From NCBI GenBank assembly GCA_030159235.1, contig BSBG01000004.1, forward strand, positions 62,001 to 126,000: a stretch of DNA of 64,000 nt, written 5' to 3'. Position 1 is the stretch's first letter. Every line of letters begins with the position of its first letter. Shown here piece by piece: positions 17,644 through 27,375 of this stretch. The stretch comes from Bacillus safensis. Lineage in GTDB: Bacteria; Bacillota; Bacilli; Bacillales; Bacillaceae. The translations under genes were made by a program, and so were the position numbers. The notes under the pieces are model-generated. The model was given only the letters and a program-made list of their open reading frames with translations. It was not told where the DNA came from and searched no databases.

Positions 17644-17655
17644 TATAAAAAAGTA
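17641..17655 (-). promoter_or_regulatory. YodB-operator-like inverted repeat at spx
   Basis: TACTATAAAAAAGTA is a dyad between the -10 and -35 of spx and resembles the TACTAT-type operator recognised by YodB. The assignment is by similarity and by knowledge that B. subtilis spx is repressed by PerR and YodB. Confidence 0.45.
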
Positions 17656-17745
17656 AGTGTGAACAGATTTTCTTGCAATTTTTGTGACAAAAACTAGACA
17701 ATTTCATTCATTTTGGGGTGCCGCTTGATGTCTGAACATTCTCAT

Positions 17746-18324
17746 TTAGTCGAGATGATCGAAAATATTTTTTTGTTTTCTATTTTCAATGACCTTCAAT
17801 ACATCATCAACATCCTCATACGATTGTCCATACCATTTTTCATCTTTATACGTATGGATTCGTTCATAAGTCTTCCTCATGGCTTCCATGATCTCTTCCT
17901 CATGATTTGTGAGAGGCGACCAATAAAGAATTTCCATGCGGTTCACTTCATTTGTTGCAAGTGATCTGCGTTTATAACCAATCGATTCTGCATGCTTGAA
18001 GTGCTCTCTTTGGTAAAACTTTAGGCGTTTTGCAGTATCTGCATCATCTTCATCTACAGGCTCAACTTCAAGCAAGATCGGTTTCTTTTTTTCCTTCAGC
18101 TCATGGATCAGCTTTGATCCGAGGCCTTCACCTCTTGCATCTTTGGAAACAAATAAATAATCAATAAAGATGAAAGAATCAAATTCGGCGTACATCATCA
18201 CATGATGAGGTCCTTCCTCCTTATGATAAACATCACTTCTTTCCTTTAATAAGGCTTCCATATGCTCTTTTGACTTCATTTCTTCTATCGGGAAGTATTC
18301 ACTGAGCTTTTCATACCAATTCAT
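17746..18324 (-). CDS. yjbC: GNAT-family N-acetyltransferase YjbC
   Basis: A 192-residue putative acetyltransferase. The acetyl-CoA loop is SKDARGEGLGSKLIHEL, followed by LLEVEPVDEDDADTAKRLKFYQREHF. In B. subtilis the yjbC-spx operon is needed for survival of thiol-oxidative stress, and the order is kept here (spx starts 193 bp downstream). ATG 18324 follows AAGGAG by 7 nt and gives the usual 192 residues; an in-frame upstream start at 18357 has no site. An ECF-type promoter lies upstream. Confidence 0.87.
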   Translation of the reverse strand: MNWYEKLSEYFPIEEMKSKEHMEALLKERSDVYHKEEGPHHVMMYAEFDSFIFIDYLFVSKDARGEGLGSKLIHELKEKKKPILLEVEPVDEDDADTAKRLKFYQREHFKHAESIGYKRRSLATNEVNRMEILYWSPLTNHEEEIMEAMRKTYERIHTYKDEKWYGQSYEDVDDVLKVIENRKQKNIFDHLD

Positions 18325-18406
18325 GGATCTGCTCCTTATGCTATAGTTAAGAACCACTTCCTTAGATATTCCCGATTTCCTGCTATTTAAACGCCTGTAC
18401 TAGTAA

Positions 18407-18433
18407 GACGCAGCAATGCCCTAGGTGGTTTCA
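18407..18433 (-). promoter_or_regulatory. ECF sigma (M/W/X-type) promoter of yjbC-spx
   Basis: On the minus strand TGAAAC (18428-18433, extended TGAAACC) and CGTC (18407-18410) are 17 bp apart, the hallmark of cell-envelope-stress ECF promoters in Bacillus. It lies about 85 bp before yjbC. The B. subtilis operon is known to be under such sigma factors. Confidence 0.75.
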
Positions 18434-18459
18434 CTTTTTTTCAAACAACGAAAAAAGTT

Positions 18460-18747
18460 TTATAATGAACGGTTGATGACGAGTTGAAAACAGATAAAGA
18501 GGATAAGTGTCATTGCGATTTGAAACATGATGAAATAAAGATACTTCACGCGCCGTGCTTCTTGCTTCTGATTGTTCGTATGCCGGTTAAGTATATATTC
18601 CACCGAAAAAGACACAATGCCAATGAGCACCCTAAATACAAGCATCCACTGTCCTCCATTTGGTTTCCTCAAAAAAGACGTTGAAAAAAGCATGAATACG
18701 ATAAAAAAATGAAGCAATGAATAACGAAAAGTCTTCCAATTCGACAT
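18460..18747 (-). CDS. Hypothetical small membrane protein
   Basis: 95 residues with three likely membrane segments (about 10-27, 34-52 and 71-90) separated by a basic loop (NRHTNNQKQEARRVKY). GGAGG is well placed before the ATG. I do not recognise the family. It occupies the place between oppF and yjbC where B. subtilis has the much larger yjbB transporter gene, so it is a lineage-specific replacement. The codon pattern is unremarkable. Confidence 0.6.
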   Translation of the reverse strand: MSNWKTFRYSLLHFFIVFMLFSTSFLRKPNGGQWMLVFRVLIGIVSFSVEYILNRHTNNQKQEARRVKYLYFIMFQIAMTLILFICFQLVINRSL

Positions 18748-18813
18748 CTGATTTCCTCCGGGATCTGCTTGTACTTAACTAAAAATTACCACCATCTTAC
18801 TTTTTTGTAAAAT

Positions 18814-18844
18814 AAAAAAAGAAGCACTGACTTAGCAGTGCTTC
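18814..18844 (-). terminator. Terminator of the opp operon (distal hairpin copy)
   Basis: Minus strand GAAGCACTGCTAAG pairs back on itself as GAAGCACTG/CAGTGCTTC and is followed by seven U. An identical 25-nt hairpin without a U-run lies at 19021-19045. Confidence 0.9.
18820..18844. repeat. 25-bp direct repeat, left copy
   Basis: Identical to 19021-19045. It starts AGAAGCACTGACTTAG and ends CAGTGCTTC. It flanks the 176-bp structured repeat and contains the opp terminator hairpin. Confidence 0.97.
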
Positions 18845-19020
18845 CCATATTGTTGACAAAGGGCTAAAATGATCTTGATTTTAGCCCTTTGTCTTCTTTT
18901 CAGTGTGATAGAAAACCTTTGCAGTCTAGGAAGGGCGAGTACCGGAGCGGAGCGAATTGAACATTCGTGAGCACCGGAGCACAGGCCTGACAAAGAATGA
19001 GAGGGTTTGTCTACACGCTG
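18845..19020. repeat. Interspersed structured repeat, copy 1
   Basis: A 176-bp element; the core from 18858 aligns over its length with 29300-29450. A perfect 26-nt block is shared (18878-18903 and 29319-29344). Structure: a leading hairpin (GGGCTAAAAT/ATTTTAGCCC), then a long-range stem pairing TCAGTGTG near 18901-18908 with CACGCTGA near 19013-19021, and an internal hairpin CGAAT/ATTCG (18953-18957, 18963-18967) followed by the conserved GTGAGCACC. No ORF. Confidence 0.85.
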
Positions 19021-19045
19021 AGAAGCACTGACTTAGCAGTGCTTC
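19021..19045. repeat. 25-bp direct repeat, right copy
   Basis: Exact copy of 18820-18844, located directly after oppF. It forms the same hairpin but is not followed by U in the opp direction, so only the distal copy should terminate. Confidence 0.97.
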
Positions 19046-19052
19046 TTTCTTC

Positions 19053-19973
19053 TTATGATTGTTTCGCCTTAAGCTCTTTGAATTCTTCCTCTGTGCAGCT
19101 CACAAAGTGACCTGGCTTCACTTCACGAAACTCAGTGTTTGTTCCTTTGTGAACAGATGGATCATACTTGACTCGTTTGCGGTTGCGCTCATAATCAGGA
19201 TCTGGGAGCGGAATCGCAGATAGCAATGATTTTGTATAAGGATGAAGCGGGTTTTCGTATAATTCATTCGCTGGTGCCAGCTCAACCAATTTCCCGAAAT
19301 ACATCACGCCAATACGATCGCTGATGTATTTTACCATAGACAGGTCATGGGCAATGAATAAGTACGTTAGGCCTTTTTCTTCTTGCAGTTCTTTCAATAA
19401 ATTGACAACCTGCGCTTGAATCGACACATCTAATGCAGAGATTGGTTCATCGGCAATGATGAAATCTGGCTCAACTGCTAATGCACGGGCAATTCCGATA
19501 CGCTGCCTTTGACCACCTGAAAATTCATGCGGGTATCTGTTCGCATGCTCTTTGTTCAAGCCAACTGTATCAAGTAATTGGAACACACGCTCTTTACGCG
19601 CTTGCTTTGTTTTCGCAAGGCCATGGATGTCAATGCCCTCGGCAATGATGTCAAGCACTGTCATCCTAGGGTTCAGTGAAGCATATGGATCTTGGAAGAT
19701 CATCTGCATTTGACGGTTGAACTCAAGCATTTTTTGTCTTGATTTCTTCCCGTGTACACTTTCCCCGTTATAAAGAACCTCACCATCTGTCGCTTCATAA
19801 AGTCTAATGATAGAGCGTCCAGTAGTGGATTTACCACAACCAGACTCACCAACAAGACCAAGTGTTTCACCTTTATAAATATCAAATGAAACTCCGTCCA
19901 CTGCTTTCACAGTTCCTCTTGCTGTATGGAAATGCTGCTTCAAATTTTTAATTTCTAACAGTTTTTCTGCCAT
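19053..19973 (-). CDS. oppF: Oligopeptide ABC transporter ATPase OppF
   Basis: A 306-residue ATP-binding subunit. Walker [13 protein letters not shown], signature [15 protein letters not shown], Walker B FIIADEP and the H-loop IAHDLSMVK are all present. The oligopeptide C-terminal extension (PLPDPDYERNRKRVKYDPS) is present. It partners OppD on the cytoplasmic face of OppBC. ATG 19973 follows GAGGGTG by 6 nt and overlaps the end of oppD by a few bases. It is the last gene of oppABCDF. B. subtilis Opp imports peptides including Phr signalling peptides used for competence and sporulation. Confidence 0.95.
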   Translation of the reverse strand: MAEKLLEIKNLKQHFHTARGTVKAVDGVSFDIYKGETLGLVGESGCGKSTTGRSIIRLYEATDGEVLYNGESVHGKKSRQKMLEFNRQMQMIFQDPYASLNPRMTVLDIIAEGIDIHGLAKTKQARKERVFQLLDTVGLNKEHANRYPHEFSGGQRQRIGIARALAVEPDFIIADEPISALDVSIQAQVVNLLKELQEEKGLTYLFIAHDLSMVKYISDRIGVMYFGKLVELAPANELYENPLHPYTKSLLSAIPLPDPDYERNRKRVKYDPSVHKGTNTEFREVKPGHFVSCTEEEFKELKAKQS

Positions 19974-19974
19974 G

Positions 19975-21054
19975 CTATTCACCCTCTTTTACTAATACAG
20001 GTTTTTCGTAGCTACCTTCTAGTTCACGCATTCTCGCCTTTACAGAAGCAGGCGGTTCAACTTTAGGTGCATTCGGATGAAGTAGCCATGATTTCACATA
20101 ATGCGTATCTGATACTTTGAACATTGGTGGTTCTTGTTCGAAGTCAATTTTCATTGCATAATCGCTTCGGAGTGCAAATGCATCTCCTTTCGGCGGGCTT
20201 GTTAAATCTGGTGGTGTTCCTGGGATCGCAGTCAGCTTTCCTTCATCTCCGCCATCTGTGTCAAGGCTAGGCATTGACGCTAAAAGTCCCCATGTATACG
20301 GATGTTTCGGATTGTAGAAAATTTCATCAACCGTACCTGTCTCTACAATCTGGCCTGCATACATAACCGCTACACGATCAGCGACGTTGGCGACAACACC
20401 TAGATCATGTGTAATAAAGATAATGGACGTTTCAACCTTTTGCTGAATTTCTTTCATTAATTCTAAAATTTGTGCCTGAATCGTTACATCAAGTGCAGTT
20501 GTCGGCTCATCGGCAATCAATAGCTTTGGATCTGCTGCGAGTGCCATTGCGATAACAACCCTTTGTCTCATCCCGCCACTAAATTCATGCGGATATTGTT
20601 TGATTCTTTTTTCTGGCATTGGAATACCAACAAGCTCTAATAATTCAATGGCTCTTTTTTCAGCCGCTTCTTTTGAAATTTGTTCATGTTTGAACAGCAC
20701 TTCTGTAATTTGTTTCCCAACTTTCATCGTTGGATTCAAAGAAGTCATCGGATCTTGGAAGATCATTGAGATGTCTTTTCCTCGAATGGTTTGCATTTGT
20801 TTTTCGGTCTTCTTGACAATATCTTGTCCATCAAACAGGATCTGTCCGCGCTTGAAATAACCCGGCGGCATCGGAATTAACCTCATGATGGCCTGTGATG
20901 TCACACTTTTACCAGAGCCAGATTCACCAACAATAGCAAGTGTCTCGCCTTTATTTAAGTGGAAGTTCACACCACGAATGGCTTGAACCTCTCCACCATA
21001 TGTTTTAAATGAGATTGCAAGGTCTTTCACCTCTAGAATACGTTCACGTTCCAT
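19975..21054 (-). CDS. oppD: Oligopeptide ABC transporter ATPase OppD
   Basis: A 359-residue ATPase with Walker [13 protein letters not shown], signature [15 protein letters not shown], Walker [13 protein letters not shown] and H-loop ITHDLGVVA. The long C-terminal oligo_HPY region is present, but the usual iron-sulfur cysteines of this extension (CPxxxxxC) are absent: it reads GDAFALRSDYAMKID where other members have CRFAPRC. ATG 21054 lies 8 nt after AAGGAG; a GTG at 21063 is less suitable. Confidence 0.95.
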   Translation of the reverse strand: MERERILEVKDLAISFKTYGGEVQAIRGVNFHLNKGETLAIVGESGSGKSVTSQAIMRLIPMPPGYFKRGQILFDGQDIVKKTEKQMQTIRGKDISMIFQDPMTSLNPTMKVGKQITEVLFKHEQISKEAAEKRAIELLELVGIPMPEKRIKQYPHEFSGGMRQRVVIAMALAADPKLLIADEPTTALDVTIQAQILELMKEIQQKVETSIIFITHDLGVVANVADRVAVMYAGQIVETGTVDEIFYNPKHPYTWGLLASMPSLDTDGGDEGKLTAIPGTPPDLTSPPKGDAFALRSDYAMKIDFEQEPPMFKVSDTHYVKSWLLHPNAPKVEPPASVKARMRELEGSYEKPVLVKEGE

Positions 21055-21066
21055 CCTAATCACTCC

Positions 21067-21984
21067 TTATTTACGCAACTTCGGATCTAAAGCGTCTCTT
21101 AGTCCGTCTCCAACCACGTTAAAACCAAACATTGTAATACAGATAAATGCGGCTGGGAACCATAATCTCCATGGGTAGTACGTCATCGCAGGGATACCGT
21201 CAGACGCCATTGTTCCCCAACTTGCTAATGGAGCTGGTACACCAAGCCCTAGATAGCTTAGAAACGCCTCTGTGAAAATAGCAGAAGGAATTGTTAATGT
21301 CATTGTCACAAGAATTGGTCCCATTGAGTTTGGAATTAAGTGTTTAAATAAAAGTCTAGATGTTTTCGCACCTAATGTCTGTGCTGCAAGAACGTACTCT
21401 TGGCTCTTCAATTGTAAAACCTGTCCACGAACAATACGTGCCATGTTAATCCAGCCTACGACTGTCATGGCAAGGATAATCGTTAATAATCCTTTTGGCA
21501 GAACAACCATCATTAAGATGACCATTAATAGTGTTGGAATCGCCCATAAAACGTCTGCGATACGCATCATGACTTCATCTGTACGGCCGCCTTTGAATGC
21601 AGCAATACTTCCCCAGATAATACCGATGATCACGTCAAGGAGCGCTGCAGCAAGACCAATGAAGATCGAAATTCTTGCCCCGACCCATGTACGTACAAAC
21701 ATGTCGCGTCCTAAATCATCTGTACCAAACCAGTGATCTTTTGAAGGCGGCTGGTCTGCATTCAATAAATCGGTTGTAGAGTAATCGTATTTAGAAAAAA
21801 TCGGAACAAAGATCGCCAGCATCACAATAATAAAAATGATTGTGAGTCCAACCATTGCAAGTTTATTTGCACGGAAGCGAAGCATAGCATCCTTCCATAA
21901 AGATAGACTAGGTTTAGAAATTTTTTCAGATTCTGCTGCGTCAGCTGTCGCAGGCACAAATAAATCTTTTCTCATCTCTTCCAT
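21067..21984 (-). CDS. oppC: Oligopeptide ABC transporter permease OppC
   Basis: A 305-residue inner-membrane permease with six predicted helices. The N-terminal cytoplasmic stretch is followed by helix 1 (KLAMVGLTIIFIIVMLAIF), and the EAA-type coupling loop is AAQTLGAKTSRLLFKHLIPNS. It pairs with OppB to form the pore. It starts ATG 21984 after AAGGGG and ends 12 bp before oppD. OppB ends 3 bp upstream. Confidence 0.95.
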   Translation of the reverse strand: MEEMRKDLFVPATADAAESEKISKPSLSLWKDAMLRFRANKLAMVGLTIIFIIVMLAIFVPIFSKYDYSTTDLLNADQPPSKDHWFGTDDLGRDMFVRTWVGARISIFIGLAAALLDVIIGIIWGSIAAFKGGRTDEVMMRIADVLWAIPTLLMVILMMVVLPKGLLTIILAMTVVGWINMARIVRGQVLQLKSQEYVLAAQTLGAKTSRLLFKHLIPNSMGPILVTMTLTIPSAIFTEAFLSYLGLGVPAPLASWGTMASDGIPAMTYYPWRLWFPAAFICITMFGFNVVGDGLRDALDPKLRK

Positions 21985-21987
21985 GTG

Positions 21988-22932
21988 TTAGACCCCTTTC
22001 TTCGCCTTCGTCAGTTTAATTCTAGGATCGATAATACCGTAGAGGACGTCAACGACTAGAATACTGATTAATAGAATAATACTGTAGAAGACTGTAACAC
22101 CCATGATGACGGTGTAATCACGGTTTGTAATGCTTGTGACAAAGTGAGAGCCTAATCCAGGAATACCAAAAATCTTCTCAACGACAAAACTACCTGTTAA
22201 AACAGAAGCAGCCATTGGTCCCATGTATGTGATAACAGGTAACAATGCGTTTCGAATTGCGTGTTTAATCGTCACAGCTGACTTTGTTAACCCTTTCGCT
22301 CTAGCCGTTCTAATGTAGTCACTGTTTAATACTTCAAGCATACTTGACCGTGCAAGTCTAGCGATAAATGCCATTGGCATGAAGGAAAGTGCAATAGAAG
22401 GTAGTACGGTGCTGGCCCAAGACTCCCATCCTGCAACTGGGAAGATCGCTATAGCGCTTGCCTCAGATGCAAATACATATTGCAATAGCGCTGCTAAAAT
22501 GAAACTTGGAACTGAGATTCCAAAGATCGTTAAAATGGCAATCGTATAGTCTTGCCACTTGTTATGATAGAGCGCTGCAAGGACCCCAAACAATACACCA
22601 AATGCTAATGCGAGGAGAATTGCCTCAATTCCGAGGGTAAAGGAAACGGGGAATCCAGAACTGATTAAGTCATTTACGGTTTGTCCTTTATATTTAAAAG
22701 AGGGACCAAAATCTAATTTTGCAACTGAACCTAGGTAGCTTACATATTGAACAAATAAGGGCTTGTCCAACCCGTAATGCTCGTTTAGGTTTGCTTCAAT
22801 TTCAGCAGGAAGTTTCTTCTCACCAGAGAATGGACCACCAGGTGCTGCCTGCATGAGAAAGAAAGTTGCAGTTACGATAACAAACAGTGTGATTAAAATA
22901 TATATTAATCGCTTTCCGATATATTTAAGCAA
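21988..22932 (-). CDS. oppB: Oligopeptide ABC transporter permease OppB
   Basis: A 314-residue permease with the typical OppB N-terminus [21 protein letters not shown], the APGGPF motif and the EAA loop [25 protein letters not shown]. The start is TTG with GGAGG 10 nt upstream. It is separated from oppA by 116 bp that contain a strong hairpin, a common way to make more binding protein than permease. Confidence 0.95.
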   Translation of the reverse strand: MLKYIGKRLIYILITLFVIVTATFFLMQAAPGGPFSGEKKLPAEIEANLNEHYGLDKPLFVQYVSYLGSVAKLDFGPSFKYKGQTVNDLISSGFPVSFTLGIEAILLALAFGVLFGVLAALYHNKWQDYTIAILTIFGISVPSFILAALLQYVFASEASAIAIFPVAGWESWASTVLPSIALSFMPMAFIARLARSSMLEVLNSDYIRTARAKGLTKSAVTIKHAIRNALLPVITYMGPMAASVLTGSFVVEKIFGIPGLGSHFVTSITNRDYTVIMGVTVFYSIILLISILVVDVLYGIIDPRIKLTKAKKGV

Positions 22933-22980
22933 CGGAATTGCACCTCCATGATTTTACAACAATTTCTCTAATCAGCAAGA

Positions 22981-23013
22981 AAGGTATATGGAGAGACATC
23001 CTCCATATACCTT
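22981..23013 (-). other. Intercistronic hairpin oppA-oppB
   Basis: A perfect 13-bp stem (22981-22993 with 23001-23013) and a 7-nt loop between oppA and oppB, with no U-run on the minus strand. It probably protects the oppA mRNA 3' end or limits readthrough. Confidence 0.8.
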
Positions 23014-23048
23014 AAGATCCTTGCCGTAGATCTCTTACACTATAACTC

Positions 23049-24686
23049 TTACTTTTCGAAATGTGCCCATTTGTATTGAACATCACCTAGTCCAGATACA
23101 ACTACACCTTTTAGTTTTGGATCTTGTACCCAAAGCTGAGTGTAGAAGTAAATTGGTGCTACAGGCATATCGTTGATGATGATTTCTTCTGCTTTTTTCA
23201 GCATTTCTTCACGCTTCGTTTTATCTGTTTCTTTAGCAGAATCATTCAACAATTGTTTGTACTCTTTGTTTTCCCAGCCAGTGTCGTTGTTTCCACCGTC
23301 TTTATCTTTGTAAAGCTCAAGGAAGTTAACTGGATCGTTGAAGTCACCTAACCAGCCCATACGTCCGATTTGGTAGTCTCCACTGTGGATTTTGTCGATG
23401 TATACGTTCCACTCAGAGTTATCAAGTTCAACTTTCACACCTAAATCTTTTTTCCACATTTCTTGAATTGCTTGAGCAATCTTTTGGTGGCCTTCATCTG
23501 TGTTGTAAGAAAGTTTCAATGTTGGAAGATCAGAAACAGACTTATAACCTAATTCTTTCACACCTTTTTCAAGAAGCTCTTTAGCAGTTGCTACATCGTG
23601 GTCTTTGAAGTAGCCAGTTTTGTTATCAGTGAATCCTTCCATTGTTGGAGGAACGATTGCCATAGCTGGCACTTGCTCACCTTGCGTAATTTTGTCAACG
23701 ATCGCTTGACGGTTGATTGAGTATGCAAGGGCCTTACGGATGTTTGCATTGTTTAAAGGTTTTACTTTAGTGTTGAATTTGTAGTTATAGATACCAGCGA
23801 TCGTTTGAATTTTAAGACCGCCTTCTTTTTTCAATGTTTGTAAAGACTCAGTTGGTAGGCTTCCAGTTGGAGAACCAGCCCAGTCAAGCTCGCCTTTTTT
23901 GAACATGCTAAGCTCAGTGTTTGTATCTTTGATCATAGACATGTTGATCTTTTTCAATTTCACAGTATCTTTATCCCAGTATTCGTTGTTCTTTTCAAGC
24001 GTGATAGAACCGCCATGTTTCCATTGAGAAAGAACGAATGGTCCGTTAGATACGTAGTTTTCACCAGCGTTTGTATACCAGTTTTTATTCTTTTCAGCCA
24101 CTTTTTGGTTGATTGGCATATACGTATAGAATGCAGTTAGTTCAGTAAAGAACGGTGTTGGGTTCTCTAGCTCAACTACAAGCGTTTTGTCATCTTTCGC
24201 TTTAATGCCAACATCAGCAACTTTCGCTTTCCCTTTGTTTGCTGCTTCAGCACCTTTAATATAGTAAAGCTGGTAAGCATATTGAGATTCATTTTTAGGA
24301 TCTAATGCCCATTTCCAAGCATATTCGAAATCTTTAGCTGTGACAGGGTCACCATTAGACCATTTTGCATCACGAAGTGTGAATGTGTATGTTTTACCAT
24401 CAGCACTTGTTTTGATATCAGAAGCCATTGCATTTTCTGGCTTTCCTTCAGCGTTAATTCTTGTTAACCCCTCAAAAGTTTGACGGATGACACTTCCTGA
24501 AGTTGAATCATTAGCCAATCCCGGATGTAGAGAAAAAGGCTCAGTGGAGATATTCACATTTAATGTTGTTTTAGCCTCTCCAGAACTGCTCGTGCTGTCG
24601 CCTGATTTGTTTCCGCTGAAACCACAAGCGCTTAATACAAGTGTGAAAATAAGCATTAAAGTTACAACAGACCAACGCTTTTTCAA
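23049..24686 (-). CDS. oppA: Oligopeptide-binding lipoprotein OppA
   Basis: A 545-residue SBP_bac_5 family receptor. The lipoprotein signal is MKKRWSVVTLMLIFTLVLSAC, with Cys21 as the lipid anchor, followed by a Ser/Gly-rich linker. Family motifs include EGLTRINAEGKPENAMASD, FTLRDAKWSNGDPVTAKDF and NIRKALAYSINRQAIVDK. It captures peptides outside the membrane for OppBCDF. The start is TTG after GGGGGAG. It is the first gene of the operon, behind a leader of about 160 nt. Confidence 0.95.
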   Translation of the reverse strand: MKKRWSVVTLMLIFTLVLSACGFSGNKSGDSTSSSGEAKTTLNVNISTEPFSLHPGLANDSTSGSVIRQTFEGLTRINAEGKPENAMASDIKTSADGKTYTFTLRDAKWSNGDPVTAKDFEYAWKWALDPKNESQYAYQLYYIKGAEAANKGKAKVADVGIKAKDDKTLVVELENPTPFFTELTAFYTYMPINQKVAEKNKNWYTNAGENYVSNGPFVLSQWKHGGSITLEKNNEYWDKDTVKLKKINMSMIKDTNTELSMFKKGELDWAGSPTGSLPTESLQTLKKEGGLKIQTIAGIYNYKFNTKVKPLNNANIRKALAYSINRQAIVDKITQGEQVPAMAIVPPTMEGFTDNKTGYFKDHDVATAKELLEKGVKELGYKSVSDLPTLKLSYNTDEGHQKIAQAIQEMWKKDLGVKVELDNSEWNVYIDKIHSGDYQIGRMGWLGDFNDPVNFLELYKDKDGGNNDTGWENKEYKQLLNDSAKETDKTKREEMLKKAEEIIINDMPVAPIYFYTQLWVQDPKLKGVVVSGLGDVQYKWAHFEK

Positions 24687-24800
24687 CTGTACTCCCCCTT
24701 ATAATATGTTTTTAGTTCAAAGGTCTCGATAGAAGATGAGATTCAGAAATAAGAAATAGAGTAAAAAAGTCCCTAAACAGGTCACTTTCTATTTCTTTTG

Positions 24801-24815
24801 TTTTTTCTGAATTTT
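24801..24815 (-). promoter_or_regulatory. Candidate CodY box in the opp leader
   Basis: Minus strand AAAATTCAGAAAAAA matches the CodY consensus AATTTTCWGAAAATT at 11 of 15 positions and lies just downstream of the predicted transcription start. CodY control of opp is known in B. subtilis. Confidence 0.35.
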
Positions 24816-24855
24816 CACTATGTAAAGAGCCTAGCACAAACGTGTGAACAAATTC

Positions 24856-24884
24856 ATTATAATGAATAGAATAATTTATTGCAA
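24856..24884 (-). promoter_or_regulatory. Sigma-A promoter of the opp operon
   Basis: Minus strand TTGCAA (24879-24884), 17 bp, TATAAT (24856-24861). A weak hairpin followed by a U-run (AAAGT...ACTTTTTT, about 24763-24786) lies in the leader and could attenuate. Confidence 0.75.
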
Positions 24885-25152
24885 TATCAATTTCATATAT
24901 TTTTTAAAAACGTAAATGGGGATAAAGAGGGATTTTTATAAACTAAAGTCTCAATCACTTCAACAAATTAAAGCGTAAATTGATTAAAACAATTTAACAA
25001 ATTCAGCAGGAATAATGTTTTTTACATATAATTAATCATCCTATTTTTAAAAATCCTAACAGATATTTGTTATTTTATCTAAAATTTTAAGTGTCAAACG
25101 GCATGCTAAGAAGGTCACATAAGGACTTCGTGACTTTTTTATGGTCATCCTA
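24885..25152. other. AT-rich divergent spacer oppA/trpS
   Basis: About 270 bp upstream of the opp promoter and before the trpS promoter. Very AT-rich with no ORF or hairpin I can support. Confidence 0.4.
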
Positions 25153-25158
25153 TATAAT
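25153..25158 (+). promoter_or_regulatory. -10 element of the trpS T-box promoter
   Basis: TATAAT at 25153-25158, with GTGACT (25130-25135) as a weak -35 at 17-bp spacing, directly before the T-box leader. Confidence 0.55.
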
Positions 25159-25169
25159 AGACAGACATA

Positions 25170-26437
<1,268 letters not shown>

Positions 26438-26475
26438 AGAAAGCTTGCAGCACAATTCGCTGCAAGCTTTCTCTA
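26438..26475. terminator. Bidirectional terminator trpS/yjbA
   Basis: A 14-bp stem, AGAAAGCTTGCAGC (26438-26451) with GCTGCAAGCTTTCT (26459-26472), between convergent stop codons. Confidence 0.93.
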
Positions 26476-27225
26476 ATTTACTTTTGATTCGTTTTCCATT
26501 TCCCAAAGCTTTTCGAAAAATGGCTGTCCTTTAATCATTTTTTCGCAGAAGGCTAAATGATTCTCTGACCACCCGTCAATGGTTTCATTGTAAAGCATGT
26601 TCCAAATCTCTTCGAATGACATTCGTTTGATTTGGTTGTACATGCGCGGGTTCCATTCCGTGTACCAATAGGCAATTTCCGCCCTGTTTTGGAGCCCTTT
26701 TAATTGATCGAGCGCCATAAACATCAGCTGCTTGAGCTGTCTTTCTTTTCTCGTTAATCCGCTGATATGCTGCGGGGGCAGTGATAAAATGTGATATTCC
26801 TTCGTCGATTCAAGGCTGCCATTAGAGAATTCATATTCCTCCGCCTTCACATCTTTCACCATTTCGTACACCAATTGCTCCTGCCTTGGGATCAAGCGGC
26901 TTTTTCTCACTGGAATGGAATACCCTATCGTATCTACAGCAATGATTCGAATGCCGTCCGTGACCACAAAGCAATACTCTAATTTACGGCGTTCATGATT
27001 TTTTCGAATATATGATTTCTCAAATACAGACTCTAGCAGCGTCTTCGGCAGCTCTGAAAGATCATTCTCTATGTAATCAAACAAAGGACTCTGCACCTTG
27101 AGCAAAGGCACTTGATCTAACAGCTCAACGCTGTCTTCCTTACGCCACTCATGAAAATGACACACATTGTAGCCATTTTCTTCCCCTTCAAACCAATTCA
27201 CCCATACGTCATGAAGAAATAACAT
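26473..27225 (-). CDS. yjbA: YjbA, UPF0736 family protein
   Basis: A 250-residue cytoplasmic protein of unknown function, strongly conserved in bacilli ([27 protein letters not shown], ...[19 protein letters not shown]...). No catalytic motif is recognised. ATG 27225 is 7 nt after GAGGG; a TTG at 27231 is the upstream alternative. It sits between trpS and the app operon, convergent with trpS. Confidence 0.88.
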   Translation of the reverse strand: MLFLHDVWVNWFEGEENGYNVCHFHEWRKEDSVELLDQVPLLKVQSPLFDYIENDLSELPKTLLESVFEKSYIRKNHERRKLEYCFVVTDGIRIIAVDTIGYSIPVRKSRLIPRQEQLVYEMVKDVKAEEYEFSNGSLESTKEYHILSLPPQHISGLTRKERQLKQLMFMALDQLKGLQNRAEIAYWYTEWNPRMYNQIKRMSFEEIWNMLYNETIDGWSENHLAFCEKMIKGQPFFEKLWEMENESKVN

Positions 27226-27375
27226 AACCAATCCCTCACTTTATAAAAACTGTTGTCCACAGTATGGGCAAGGGATAGAGAAATTATTCCAACTTTATTA
27301 AACTTCACGAAGAGCGAATAAGGAAACGAAGAGTGCACCGCAGAGTCCCTTTCATCTTGTCATGAAGGACGAACA

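Noticed and set aside
18845..19020. Considered as an insertion sequence or as an sRNA gene
   Set aside because: No transposase or terminal inverted repeats, and no promoter of its own that I can support; kept as a structured repeat of unknown nature.
21272..21736. 154-codon plus-strand ORF
   Set aside because: Antisense shadow of oppC; repetitive Ile/Met/Thr-rich translation and no start signals.
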